A stretch of 64,000 bases of DNA from the NCBI GenBank assembly GCA_963693315.1, contig OY856186.1, positions 382,638,215-382,702,214 on the forward strand, written 5' to 3'. Under the pieces are notes generated by a model. The model saw only the letters and a list, made by a program, of their open reading frames with translations. It made no database searches and had not been told where the DNA came from. This document shows positions 23,634 to 34,977 of this stretch, in pieces; position 1 is the first letter of the stretch, and each line of letters starts with the position of its first letter. A program made the position numbers and the translations under genes. This DNA comes from Diogma glabrata. Taxonomy: Eukaryota; Arthropoda; Insecta; Diptera; Cylindrotomidae.

Positions 23634-24317
23634 TTACCAAAAATTTTGCAAATGAGTTTGATTAAGACTATTTCTTAAATAATTTTTTATCCGCTTCAGA
23701 ACGGAGAAAGATCGTTCCCCACTTGCGTTGCATATCGGCAATGTAAGAAATATTTTTAAAATAGTTTCCACATTGGGAAATGAAGATTGCAGGCCATCAA
23801 TGATTACCTTGTACATCTTAAATGGACAAGTGATGTTCTCTTCTTTTATATATTTTAAAAAATTATGTACTTCGTCTTTAAAATATTGTACTTCTATATC
23901 CCTCGCATATGTATTTGACAATTCTAAAATACACTTGTCAACTTCATCACTGGATATATTTTGATCAAAAAATAATTTAAAATTATTTAAAACAGTTTCA
24001 TATATGGACGTTCTGGTAGACATTTCAGTGGCAAGTCTATCACAGATCATATTGTGAGTACTTATAATAAACAATTCTCGTCCTACTAGCTGTGTATCAT
24101 TTGCAGATGATTCATCATACATAATTTTGCGTTTTCTTTTTCGTCCTTCTTTATAGCTAATATTGTCTGTTAATAAGTTTGCTTGCTTTTCTATGCTCTC
24201 AAAATCATTCCGAACATCCCTTATAAATTGTGACAAAGAATTAAACAGTTTTACTCCTTGTAATAAGTTCGTTTGAATATTTTGAAATGATTTTCTAGTA
24301 CTATTGATTCTTTGCAA
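23634..24317 (-). pseudogene. hAT-A transposase, C-terminal fragment (copy A)
   Basis: About 227 residues. They include the hAT C-terminal dimerisation signature NASGERSFSVLKRIKNYLRN near the end, which holds the catalytic-region Glu, and a basic stretch EGRKRKRKI upstream. Similarity is to zinc-finger MYM-type protein 1-like hAT transposases by motif style. The frame is disconnected from the N-terminal fragment by stops and frameshifts (region 24318-24832), so no full transposase can be made. The fragment ends next to the left transposon terminus. Confidence 0.85.
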
Positions 24318-24832
24318 TAATATATCCCATAGAATGGTTAGTAAGGCAATTCATATTCATCGAAAGAGCTAGCTAATTTTTTAACCTCAACTTTAGTAAT
24401 CGGTTTTTCGTCTTCATTTTCGCTAATTTGGATAAGAACGCTTTTAATATTTTTGTAATTAAACCGCAAGGTGGATACTGCATCAGCTCTTGCAGACCAT
24501 CTTGTCACTTGTGTCACTTAATTTTTTAATATGTTTGGAATTAGGATCGGAAAAATTATCAATAAGCAACTTCCATCTGTGAGTAGATGAAGAAAAGAAT
24601 ACATATATATTTTGGATAAAGTTAAAATAATACACCGCAGTAGAATAGGCATCTGCAGCATAATTTCCAATTAAATTAAGCGTATGACTTGTACAAGGAA
24701 TAAAAATGGCGGTCTCACTTAGAGTTTAAATTCTGGCTTGTAAACCATTATATTTTCCGGCCATATATGTTTGACCGCGACAATTTTTAATATCCAAAGA
24801 TAAATTGTTTAAAGTTTTAAAAATAAGTTGTG

Positions 24833-25354
24833 CTAGATATTCTGAATTGTGATTTTCAATTTGTAAAAATCCAAAAATCGTTCTCTCGCATCGCCCACTT
24901 TATCAATGTACCTTAATATAAAACTTAGTTGGTCAGTGTGGTTCACGTCTGGCGTAGAATCAACAATAATTGAATAATATAAAGAGTCCTGAATTTCTTG
25001 AATTAGGTGTTCTTTTACTTCAGTTCCCATTAAATTTATAAATTCATCGCAGGTGGTATGTGATAAATAACTTACATTACCTTTTCCAGGATGGCTGTAC
25101 CTCTCCAAATGATTTTTAAGAAAATCATCAAATTGGGATAGGTACTCAATGCATGTCATAAAATTTCCTTTTTTGTTCGAATCAATATCTTCTCGATGAC
25201 CACGAAATGCTAAACCCAAAGTAGCTAATAGCTTTACTGTAGCTGCAACTCTTTTTAAAACTTCAAGCCAGCATTTTTGTTGTACTTCAATTCCACGAGC
25301 TATTTGAGTATGAATACGTCCAGTTACAAACAATCTTTTTTTCAAATTTTTCAA
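24833..25354 (-). pseudogene. hAT-A transposase, N-terminal DUF4371-like fragment (copy A)
   Basis: About 173 residues: MTCIEYLSQFDDFL, SHTTCDEFINLMG and IVDSTPDVNHTDQLSF, matching the DUF4371 / RNase H-like core of ZMYM1-type hAT transposases. The first catalytic Asp is likely in VDSTPD. The frame ends at IQNI, but the homologous protein continues in another frame (NHNSEYLAQL, CRGQTYMAGKYNGLQARI, CTSHTLNLIGN) to about 24540. Copy A therefore carries at least one frameshift, plus a stop at about 24727 where copy C still reads through. Confidence 0.85.
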
Positions 25355-26783
25355 ACAAATATTTTAGACAATCTTTTTTCCAATCAACGTTGATAAAACG
25401 AAATATACAACTAAAGCTAAAACATCTATACTATATCAATCATATCATATGGAAACCCTTTTCAAACGTTAATCCAAATGATGAATGCTAATGTATTGTA
25501 TAAAAAATACATGGATTTTAAGCATACAATAATAGATTTCAATTCTACACGTTAAAAAGTTTTCATTTATTTAGTTATATATGAAATTAATCTAAAATAT
25601 GTACAATTATATGCTTAAAATTGAGGTTTTCAGTTTAATGCTTTCAATAAATTGTAGGTCTTAAAAGAAATCCAAAATCATTGATGAAAACATAAAACTC
25701 AAATATACTTCAAATATCCAAAAAATACTTATCTGGATTTTGTTTTTATCAATAATTTTGCGATGAATATAATAACAGCCCATTGGAAATAAAGTTTTAG
25801 TATTAATATTCATTCGTAACAGTGGAACTTTTCAAAACAAAATGTTTTTTTGCTGCACCGAAAGAAAAAATCTTGCTTGATTCAAACATGTTGCATTGTT
25901 AATCGAAAATTAAGTGAAAATTGGGGAACTAAATACGTTAGTGATTGTATCAACCAACGCTCCGTATTTAAACTAACAATTTAACCGTTGTTGATATATT
26001 TTTTTATAAGTATCACAAACATATTTGATTTAACCATGTTTGTAGTTGAGTCAGTTATGATTTAATTTTCAATTGACTCCAAACGTGGTAAATTAAAAAT
26101 TAGACTAAAAATAGTGATATTGAATTCGTTTGTGATAGAATCAAGCAATACGCCGTATTAAATCTTTTGGTTTGGTACATCTTTGTTTTGTTTTTGCTGC
26201 TATCGATGTTTGTATCGGTTCGTTTTTTCCGTAAATATAATATTTGAAATTTTTTATATTAGAAGTATGTATTTCGCATCAATCCCGACAAACATTTTTA
26301 AACATAAAGCTAGCGTTCGTATATTTACGTTCTAAATAGGAAATGTATGAGTGTGATTTTGTTTGTAAAGGATGCGTCCATTTTTTCGCCATTTTTTTAA
26401 TGATACGATCAGGGGCGTCAATTGGGTAGGGCTGGGGGGGGCATTGGCCCCCCCCAAGGATCTGATACTATCAATAATTCAATACATCGATTCAATAAAA
26501 CCAATCGTGGTAGAATTATACACTATAAAAATTTCAATGCACGGTTATTTTGTAAATTCGTCTAATTTTTAGAAGATTTACTTAACTAATATACCAATTT
26601 TATCGCATACTATTAATTGAAATATATCTGATAATATAATTATTACGTTGCATATTATTTTGGCCCGACTAAAGTACAGTTCATCGCAATATTCAAACCG
26701 TTATCGTTCTTTGTATCAAAGACTAGAGCGCCGCCGACATGAAAGGCGGTCGTATTGCTTCTAATCTTCTGATGAAATCAGTT

Positions 26784-26906
26784 TTATAAACAAAACACGA
26801 TCGTTCTTCCAAAAACGCCGTGGGTGCGTATTTTGACAAAATTCTATCGTACTATAAGGTGCACGGCATTACCGCTTTTAGAAGAACGATTGTGTTTTGT
26901 TTATAA
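26784..26906. repeat. 26-bp inverted repeat inside hAT-B
   Basis: TTATAAACAAAACACGATCG TTCTTC at 26784-26809 pairs with GAAGAACGATTGTG TTTTGTTTATAA at 26881-26906, with one mismatch. The 71-bp interior includes AAACGCCGTG ... CACGGC. It could be a small MITE nested in hAT-B. Confidence 0.65.
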
Positions 26907-26999
26907 GATATTCGTGTCTGAGCCAGAGGAAACAAAATATTTCATTAGTATAGGGCTCCTCGAGAGTTCATAGTGCAGTATTTAACATTCAAATTTCAA

Positions 27000-27673
27000 T
27001 TGTTATTGGCCATTGGTAATTTATGTAAACTTAAAAGTAAGTACATGCAGGAGAACACAACCTAATTATTTTTTTTTTTAATAAAATGTGTTGTGTAGTA
27101 GGAATTACAATATGTGTCACAATAACACTTAAAAACCTTTGAAGACCAAGGTCCCACAACAACATACGTTCGAAGGCGTTGAAGGACGCAAATCTTCCTT
27201 TGTTTTATTTTTTTATATTTTTTGTTAAAGAATGGATAACTAAACAAAAAATCCTATCACTGACAAAATATGACATAGGCCAATATTTTATGATAGAATA
27301 AAGAAAATAAAAGTAGATTAAAAAGTAAATTGCAAATTTTGGCAAAAATTTGGTTGGACAAGCAATATTTTCTAACGACACGAACAAATTAAGTTATGTA
27401 AATATTTTCAAAATATGTTATGAAGACTTGCTGACAAATTCTTTTCGCTATATGGACTATAATTTTTAATTCATAAAATAGCAAAAATTATATGTTTGGT
27501 TGGTTATAATAAAATCTAAAATGTATCCTAAACGTCAATCTTTGTTCATTTTTTTATACAGGGAGGGAGAAACTATTTTTTTTTGTGGTAGGTTTTTCTT
27601 ATAGATTTAAAAAAAGTTCGCAATAATTGTACAATTTTAAATCAAATGAAAAATTTACGCACGTTTATGGGTA
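27000..27673. repeat. Dispersed repeat R, copy 2, with a shared 65-bp block
   Basis: 27000-27064 (TTGTTATTGGCCATTGGTAA ... CACAACCTA) recurs almost unchanged at 60856-60920. 27080-27184 matches 14589-14692, 27170-27350 matches 54500-54625 in part, and 27559-27673 is the reverse complement of 14927-15041. Lies in hAT-B and has no coding capacity. The ORFs at 27062-27387 are low-complexity readings of it. Confidence 0.55.
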
Positions 27674-28199
27674 GTAAACTGCCCAGACGTCCCACGCTGC
27701 GTGGAAATATCCCATTTTTCGTTGCGTTGTCCCACTGAGAAATTTGTCCCACGAAGCGTCCCACGAAACAAATATTTCCATCACATTTTCCCGCATTATC
27801 GAAATAATCAAAAAACCTTATATCTACCTACGTACAGCTTGCGCAATATCTTAGTCAAAGCAATGGCTTCACAGTTTTTTCTTGCAGTTTGTATGATGTT
27901 ATGTATATGTTGATTTAACTATATTGAGAGAACAAACCAGTACAATATTTTTTTTTACTAAATAGTGTTTTAACTATAATTTTCATAGAAATGCTAAACT
28001 CAGATTTTTTCACTTCAATAATTTACATTTTATTTTGCAAATATCTATTGATGTCTAACACATCTACCTCAGCGAAAAGGTTTCTTTGTTTATAGAAACA
28101 TCTCCCCGGTGTATATACGAGAGATCGAAAGTATATTATGAAAAATAAAATACAAAATATTTTACTTAAAAAGACGCAGTTTTGCGTATAAATTCATAA

Positions 28200-28720
28200 A
28201 AATTTAAATTTTTAAACCAGAGTTTACAATTTTACTTTACTCATTTCAATCCTTTGAAATAATATTCAAAAATTAAAATGTTCATAATTTGAATATCGTT
28301 CTTACTCGTAAGAGTAAAATTTTGGTTTTTTCGATTTTACTCCTTTGGAGCAGATTACATTTTCCTGTTCTTTTATGCGATTTGCAAAAGAACAAAATTA
28401 GTTATCCTTTATATTCATTTTTCTAACAATACATGAATAATTGAACGAATCATTCGAAGCATTTTACGTTGGAAAGCATCAAATTTGAAGCAAAAATAAA
28501 AGTTTTGAGTATTTGAAAGAAAATATTTATTTCAATTTAGTAGCAAGAATGATATTTTACTATTTTCACTCCTCTGTGTGGGAGTGTTATATTTTTTTTA
28601 AGCTACGCACTCTGAAAGAAAAAAGTAAAGGAGTGATAGGAGTAAAGTGAGTGAACACACTTTAACTAGGTAGCTCAAAAGTAAAATTATTACTTTCTAA
28701 TTTCTAATTTTTTTTCTCAA
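28200..28720. repeat. Segment rich in TTTACTCC/GGAGTAAA words
   Basis: Words such as TTTACTCCTTTGG, GGAGTGATAGGAGTAAAGTG, CACTCCTCTGTGTGGGAGTG (a hairpin) and TTACTCGTAAGAGTAA are scattered here. They resemble subterminal repeats of a DNA element lying inside hAT-B, but I cannot define its ends. Confidence 0.35.
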
Positions 28721-29492
28721 TAAAGAACAAACAAAGTAAACAGCATAAAAACTTGATAAATAGTATAGATTTGCAAAAATAGAACGCGAGGTATACTATA
28801 TACCTCTTATACTTAACAGAATACAGAAAAGATATTAATTATTTAGTAAAATTAAAATAAATTGTTTCAATTGTTTTGCAGTCTTTACTTGTGTAACAAA
28901 AGTTTTAAGCTACTATAAAAGGTAAATTTATACTAATTTTTAAAATTATATTTAAAAAGTTCTCCTGCAAATCAAGACGGATAGTAAACGTTTACGTAAA
29001 TTCTCATACGATATTGAATTGGACTATCCTTTTATAAAAAAATCAAAATATAACGACGTAAAAGTTTATTGTATTACCAGTCGGAGGGATTTTGCAAATT
29101 AACAGTGGACATTATGATATTAAAAGACATATAAATACAGATAAACATAAAAAAGCGTTGCAATAAGCCGCCAGCTCCAGTAGCTTAAACAAGTTTTGTT
29201 GTTATTTTGTTTTCTTGTTGTTATTTAACATTGACAAAAAGCTAGTTGCAATTTGCACTGATAACACGAACACCAAGTTTAGTGGTGTCACGTCAAGGGG
29301 TAAAAATTTAAAAGCAAGATTAACGCGGATTTAAACCAGAAATTATTGAGTATTGGATTCGCAGCTCGTATTCTAAATAATGCAATAAGAAGTGCTGCTG
29401 ATTTAAATGGCAGGGTTAAAAAAAATTGGATATTTTACTGTCTTTACTGGTTTAAGTTGAAGAAGTTCTGCGGCAAAAGTAATGTCAAACAT

Positions 29493-29552
29493 AACCAACT
29501 TATTGGATACAGTGAAACTCGCAACCAACTTATTGGATACAGTGAAACTCGC
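29493..29552 (+). repeat. 30-bp tandem duplication in the hAT-B transposase
   Basis: Two identical adjacent units beginning AACCAACTTATTGGATACAG (29493-29522 and 29523-29552). The period is a multiple of three, so the frame is kept but ten residues (NQLIGYSETR) are doubled in the conserved SETRW region. Confidence 0.95.
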
Positions 29553-29914
29553 TGGCTGGCGGTAATGCCAGCACTATAAAGAATTTTGAAAATGTAGGAT
29601 CCACTGTAAGCACGTTTCCTAACGGTTGAAAAATGTCCAATTAAAATAAAATAAGTTTTTGTAGAATTAAATAGTAAACAAATAGTAAAGGAAAGCATTA
29701 AATAGTAAATTTATGCACAATCTAGTTAGCACGTTTTCACCATTCCACTTTCTCGCAATAGAAATTCTAATTAGTTAGTATTTGGAAGAATGTTTACATT
29801 TTGTCCAATATTTTAACGATTTGGCTCTGGTAAGCTTAGGGTAGACATAACTCTTTCTCTCTGAGACAAATAAAAAAAAAACAAACAAACAAACAAAAAA
29901 ACGATTCGACATAA

Positions 29915-30010
29915 GAGGAGTCACGTAGGGATTGCAATCCCGTGGGGTCTTATGGATCCTGGGACTATGTGACTCATAAATTTTAAATCCCGGGATGCTC
30001 GGTATCTAAA
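29915..30010. repeat. Short palindromic GGGATT/AATCCC element
   Basis: AGGGATTGCAATCCC at the left and AAATCCCGGGATGCTC at the right flank GTGGGGTCTTATGGATCCTG. The reading frame of the hAT-B remnant is lost here. Perhaps a very small MITE; not certain. Confidence 0.35.
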
Positions 30011-31028
30011 AAATCGTATAGAAAAACCATCCTTTTTTTCTACCCTGCACGATCTGCTGTCGATTACAAATTCACTCTCTGAACAGTTACGAAGCAAAGG
30101 TATAATAGTTTCTAGAACAAGTGCTTTAATTAAAACTACTTTCTTGATGCTTAAACAATGCAGAGATGATACTAAATTTAAAATTATTTTTAACAAATGA
30201 AGGGATTTTGCAGAACTTTGCGACATTCGCTTCAATGCAGTGGCGGATTACCATAGAGGCGGAAGAGGCGGCCGCCTCGGGCCCCACATGCACAGGGGCC
30301 CCCTCGCTACAAATAGTATTGATATTATATAGGTATTCAAATATCAGATGACTGCGTTCATTCAACCAAAGTTTTTAAACCTAAAGATTTTTTTAATATT
30401 ATCCCACATGTAAAAGTGTTAGGTTGTCAATTTGTACTACTTTTTTTCATGTATGTATTTATTTTAATAATTCTAATTTGATAGTTTTATAATTTTTTAA
30501 TGTACAAATTCGTTTTCCAATTTGTATAGTAAAAAAACATTTTGTTTTGAAAAGTTCCACTGTTACGAATGAATATTAATACTAAAACTTTATTTGCAAT
30601 GGGCTGTTATTATATCAATCGCAAAATTATTGATAAAAACAAAATCCGGATAAGTATTTTTTGGATATTTGAAGTATATTTGAGTTTTATGTTTTCATCA
30701 ATGATTTTGGATTTCTTTTAAGACCTACAATTCATTGAAAGCATTAAACTGAAAACCTCAATTTTAAGCATATAATTGTACATATTTTAGATTAATTTCA
30801 TATATAACTAAATAAATGAAAACTTTTTAACGTGTAGAATTGAAATCATTTATTGTATGCTTAAAATCCATGTATTTTTTATACAATACATGCTAAATTC
30901 ATCATTTGGATTAACGTTTGAAAAGGGTTTCCATATGATATGATTGATATAGTATAGGTGTTTTAGCTTAAGTTGTATATTTCGTTTTATCAACGTTGAT
31001 TGGAAAAAAGATTGTCTAAAAAATTTGT

Positions 31029-31550
31029 TTGAAAAATTTGAAAAAAAGATTGTTTGTAACTGGATATATTGATACTCAAATAGCTCATGAAATTGAAGTA
31101 CAACAAAAATACTGGCGGGAAGTTTTAAAAATAGCTGCAGCTACAGTAAAGCTATTAGCTAATTTGGGTTTAGCATTTCGTGGTCATCGAGAAGATATTG
31201 ATTCGAACAGAAAAGGAAATTTTATGACATGCATTGAGTACCTATCCCAATTTGATGATTTTCTTAAAAATCATTTGGAGAGGTACAGCCATCCAGGAAA
31301 AGGTAATGTAAGTTGTTTATCACATACCACATGCGATGAATTTATAAATTTAATGGGAACTGAAGTAAAAGAACACCTAATTCAAGAAATTCAGGACTCT
31401 TTATATTATTCAATTATTGTTGATTCTAAGCCAGACGTGAACCACACTGACCAAATAAGTTTTATATTAAGGTACATTGATAAAGTGGGCGATGCGAGAG
31501 AACGATTTTTGGATTTTTACAAATTGAAAATCACAATTCAGAATATCTAG
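31029..31550 (+). pseudogene. hAT-A transposase, N-terminal fragment (copy B)
   Basis: 173 residues, nearly identical to the copy A fragment (RGHREDIDSNRKGNFMTCIE, FINLMGTEVKEHLIQEIQDS, VDSKPDVNHTDQ). It carries the same frame break after IQNI as copy A, so that break predates the split of the copies or is a feature of the family. The protein continues in another frame (HNSEYLAQLI ... CRGQTFMAGKYNGLQARIKT) to about 31710. Confidence 0.85.
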
Positions 31551-31876
31551 CACAACTTATTTTGAAAACTTTAAACAATTTGTCTTTGGATATTAAAAAT
31601 TGTCGCGGTCAAACATTTATGGCCGGAAAATATAATGGTTTACAAGCCAGAATTAAAACTCTAAGTGAGACCGCCATTTTTATTCCTTGTACAAGTCATA
31701 CGTTTAATTTAATTTGATGCAGATGCTTATTCTACTGCGGTGTATTATTTTAACTTTATCCAAAATATATATGTATTCTTTTCTTCATCTACTCACAGAT
31801 GGAAGTTTCTTATTGATAATTTTTCCGATACTAATTCCAAACATATTAAAAAATTAAGTGACACAAGTGACAAGAT

Positions 31877-32182
31877 GTGTACAAGTGTATTTCAGAATTG
31901 TCAAATACATATGCGAGGGATATAGAAGTACAATATTTTAAAGACGAAGTACATCATTTTTTAAAATATATAAAAGAAGAGAACATCACTTGTCCATTTA
32001 AGATGTACAAGATAATCATTGATGGCCTGCAATCTTCATTTCCCAATGTGGAAACTATTTTAAAAATATTTCTTACATTGCCGATATGCAACGCAAGTGG
32101 GGAACGATCTTTCTCCGTTCTGAAGCGGATAAAAAATTATTTAAGAAATAGTCTTAATCAAACTCATTTGCAAAATTTTTAG
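31877..32182 (+). pseudogene. hAT-A transposase, C-terminal fragment (copy B)
   Basis: About 100 residues ending with the hAT dimerisation motif NASGERSFSVLKRIKNYLRN. It begins exactly at the internal deletion junction (SDTSDK joined to CTSVFQNC), so the basic KRKRKI region seen in copy A is absent. It stops near the right terminus of the transposon. Confidence 0.85.
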
Positions 32183-32463
32183 TAAAATCTTAGGCCCCAA
32201 AATTTTGTTCCGCCTCAGGCCCCTTAAAGGCATAATCCGCCACTGCTTCAATGAAACAACAACAGAAGACAAAGATCTAGCAGAGTAACCGAGGTAGCTC
32301 AAAATCATTTTATTTTTATTTCTTAGTCCATGCATTTAAATGCTTTTAAATATATGTGTGTATAAAAATGTGTATGTTATGTTTTACGAAAAAAATCTTT
32401 TGATGTCATTTAAATTCTCGCCCCCCCCCAAGATTTTGGTGAAATGACGCCACTGGATACGAT

Positions 32464-33126
32464 TTAAAAGACCAAACATCAGAAATCAAAAAATTTAAAT
32501 ATTTGAATTATGTGTAGAAAATTATACTAATTTTCTATAATTTTCTCATTATTATGAAAAATTAAATTAAAATATCGATAAATGGACATGAAACAAGACA
32601 AATAAAAAATATTAAAAAAATATAATAATTTTTTTAAATCACCAAAATTAATTATAGAAAGGGCCTGTTTCATTAACGATATTTTTGTTATAACATTGAC
32701 TGAAAAATTTCTTTCGCACATAATTTTATATGCAAATAATATGGAAATTACTTAAATCAATTAAACACATCTAAATTATTTCCTAAAGTAAAATGTTAAA
32801 TAAAACCAGCCATGTTAAAATATATAAAAACTTTTTATTTTTCTATTCTTTTGTTTATTACTTTTCTTTATTTTGTTTATTAGTTTCTTTTCACCTAGTT
32901 TTTTATTTTAACGAACACAATAATTTTCAAGCAAAAACACGAACAAACGAACTGAAAAATATGAACAAGAAAAATTGATCACGCCGTGGTTGATTTAAAT
33001 AATGAAAATTGTTACGTTTTTTAAAATAAATTGACAATGCTACATTGGTTAAAATAACCACGTTCGTATTAGACGCAAAATCAAACAAGCTTTGTAGTTG
33101 ATTCTACCAACGTTTTTTTTTCGGTG
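32464..33126. other. Right part of element X
   Basis: This 663-bp segment is AT-rich and holds no ORF of known type. It ends in AAAGCTTGTTTGATTTTGCG and GTAGAATCAAC (minus strand) before the TTCGGTG terminus, which matches the style of the left end. It also contains the TSD-proximal right flank of hAT-B. Confidence 0.5.
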
Positions 33127-33416
33127 TGTACAAATTGGAAAACGAATTTGTACATTAAAAAATTATAAAACTATCAAATTCGAATTATTAAAATAAATAC
33201 ATACATGAAAAAAAGTAATACAAATTGACAACCTAACACTTTTACATGTGGGATAATATTAAAAAAATCTTTAGGTTTAAAAACATTGGTTGAATGAACG
33301 CAGTCATCTGATATTTGAATACCAATAAAATATCAATACGATTTGTAGCGAGGGGGCCCCTGTGCATGTGGGGCCCGAGGCGGCTGCCTCTATGGTAATC
33401 CGCCACTGACCATTTG

Positions 33417-34977
33417 GGCAGTATATATGATTTGTAATTTTTTATGAGGCCTCAAGACTTAAACCTTGAGCTTTTACCTACTTTTGGTTTACCCAAATTT
33501 TTTCACTGATAAACTACTTTCATAACAAAAAGCGAACAATTTATTAATTAAGCAAGCATATTTTTTGAAATTAATAATTAATACGGCAGCAAAATTATTC
33601 AATGAATCAACAAAAATAGTTCAATAATCAGTCATTTATTATTATAACGAAAAATTTCATTATTTTATCAGTGTGATGTTGGTTTTTTTATGTAATTTTA
33701 ACATTGGTTTCTAGCTTTATAACACTACTTCATCATTAGCTATGAGCTGCACTACAGAAGTGCCGCTTTTATAGGGGTGGTAGAATTACTGGGCCCAGTA
33801 TTTTACACTTGTCGTGCTGGTGAAATAATCATAAAAAATTTAAGTAATATAAAAGAAAATGGAGATCGCATATGTCATAGTTTTGGTTAAATTATCAATA
33901 TTGATCAATTGAAATTTATTTTCCTCCTTTTTAACCCATTTTCTCCTTTTTAGCGCATTTAACGTACAAAAACTCAATTTTTTAAAAATAGATTCAATCA
34001 TAATATATTTTTTATTACATAAATTGAAAGTTAGCTAGGAAATATTGATTCCTTAGAAGCACACATGAACTAATACACCACTTTGAAATCAAAAATAATT
34101 AACAACATACACACAAGTTGTTCACTCAATACCTCAATCACCTTTTCAATCCTTTTCTCTTTTATTTACAATCATTCCATATTCCTATTTCCACATAATT
34201 TTTCATTAATTTAAATTTAAACAACAACAAAAACGAAAAAGACTTTATTTTAAATAAATGAAAATAAATTTCATTTCACATAAAAGGAAAAAATAATAAC
34301 GAAAATAAATTTCACATAACAAACTTAATAATAGTCGATTATATAGCGAATAAGTAGCGGCATAATCAGAAAATATAAAATGAAAAAAAAACTTTTTTTC
34401 CCTAAATAAAAATAAAATCTAAAATTCCTTTTAACACACAAAAAAAAGGAAAATTGAAAATAGAATATGAAATAAAACACACCCACCCGTTTGTTAGCTT
34501 GAATGACTAGAATGGATTACAAAAATAATACAAGAAAGAAAGAGATGAACAGAAATAAAAAGTTTATTAATTCGACGTTTATGACTGAATGAAATAAAAA
34601 TGGTGTTATTTGGATATTCGTTTTTTTAGTCTTTGATGAATACAAAACAAATTTTTTTTGTTATTATCTTTATTTTGACATTAATTGGAATAATCTGAAA
34701 ATACAATGAAATCTCTTTTTGCTCAATTTTTATTGATTCTATAAGGTTATCTCTTTTCAACAAAATTCACCTCCTACTTACTACTAATAATGAAAGAAAA
34801 TTTTACTGGATTAACTACAAACAAAACAAAGAGTAAATAGAATTTTTAACATAGAAATAGCAGTGTTGTTTTTTTTGCTGTTCTATAGAATAACTCCGCC
34901 TTGTTCATCATTTTGTTTTGTGATTTTAAATGAACGATTCGTTTTTGATACATTACTCCCGCCTCTTTTTGAAAAAA
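33417..34977 (+). promoter_or_regulatory. eve upstream non-coding region
   Basis: About 1.56 kb between the hAT nest and the eve promoter, with no ORF and no transposon ends seen. Developmental enhancers are expected near eve in insects. By eye there are GGATTA words (bicoid/otd-type K50 sites) at 34514 and 34808, but such short words are common by chance. I cannot identify a specific stripe enhancer. Confidence 0.3.

Larger units (their letters stand above)
28990..30290 (+). pseudogene. hAT-B transposase remnant (BED finger + RNase H-like core)
   Basis: Assembled from shifted frames. A BED-like finger (VYCIT ... GHYDIKRHINTDKHKKAL) spans 29060-29165. ICTDNTNTKFSGVTSRG follows at 29245-29300, the conserved Asp motif of KIAA1586/ZBED-type hAT proteins. 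Then comes IGFAARILNNAIRSAADLNG (about 29351) and GYSETRWLAVMPAL to 29576. A 30-bp tandem duplication repeats the LIGYSETR region. Further degenerate sequence (SLSEQLRSKGIIVSRTSALI, about 30085) continues to the copy B insertion at 30238 and resumes at 32254. Stops and frameshifts make it non-functional. Confidence 0.72.
30238..32245 (+). mobile_element. hAT-A copy B (innermost layer of the nest)
   Basis: Left end CAGTGGCGGATTACCATAG, right end GGCATAATCCGCCACTG, with a perfect 8-bp TSD CTTCAATG at 30230-30237 and 32246-32253. 2008 bp in plus orientation, shortened relative to copy A by an internal deletion of roughly 570 bp at about 31876 that removes the middle of the transposase. Non-autonomous. 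Confidence 0.94.
26410..32455 (+). mobile_element. hAT-B, inserted in element X
   Basis: Left end CAGGGGCGTCAATTGGG; right end reads CAGTGGCGTCATTTCACC on the minus strand. A perfect 8-bp TSD GATACGAT lies at 26402-26409 and 32456-32463. Both ends carry a G/C-homopolymer block (GGGGGGG). It encodes a degenerate BED-finger hAT transposase on the plus strand (about 28990-30290) and holds nested hAT-A copy B. Length is 6046 bp, 2016 of which (30238-32253) is copy B plus its duplicated target. Confidence 0.92.
25856..33126. mobile_element. Element X, CACCGAAA-ended, inserted in hAT-A copy A
   Basis: Comparison with copies B and C, where seven T are followed by ACTATACAAATTGG, shows that copy A is split here. 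The left insert end is CACCGAAAGAAAAAATC at 25856 and the right is TTTTTTTTTCGGTG ending at 33126. The dinucleotide TG flanks both sides, so the TSD is probably 2 bp. Without the nested hAT-B its own length is 554 + 663, about 1.2 kb, with no ORF of note. Degenerate words such as GTATCAACCAACG, GAATCAAGCAATACG and ATTCTACCAACG occur near both ends. CAC termini with a 2-3 bp TSD recall CACTA/CMC transposons, but that is inference. Confidence 0.7.
23574..33408 (-). mobile_element. hAT-A copy A (outermost layer of the nest)
   Basis: Left end CAGTGGCGGATTATGCC at 23574; right end GGTAATCCGCCACTG at 33408. Both are flanked by the identical 8-bp direct repeat ACCATTTG (23566-23573 and 33409-33416), the TSD length of hAT elements. 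Its own sequence is 23574-25855 plus 33127-33408, about 2.56 kb. The middle 7.3 kb is a later insertion. It encodes a ZMYM1/DUF4371-type hAT transposase on the minus strand, now broken. Copies B and C in this window match it closely, which confirms the join across the insertion. Confidence 0.93.

Noticed and set aside
27701..27913. Open frame with repeated CCCACG words
   Set aside because: No resemblance to a known protein. The repeated GTCCCACGAAG words look like a short DNA repeat in hAT-B.
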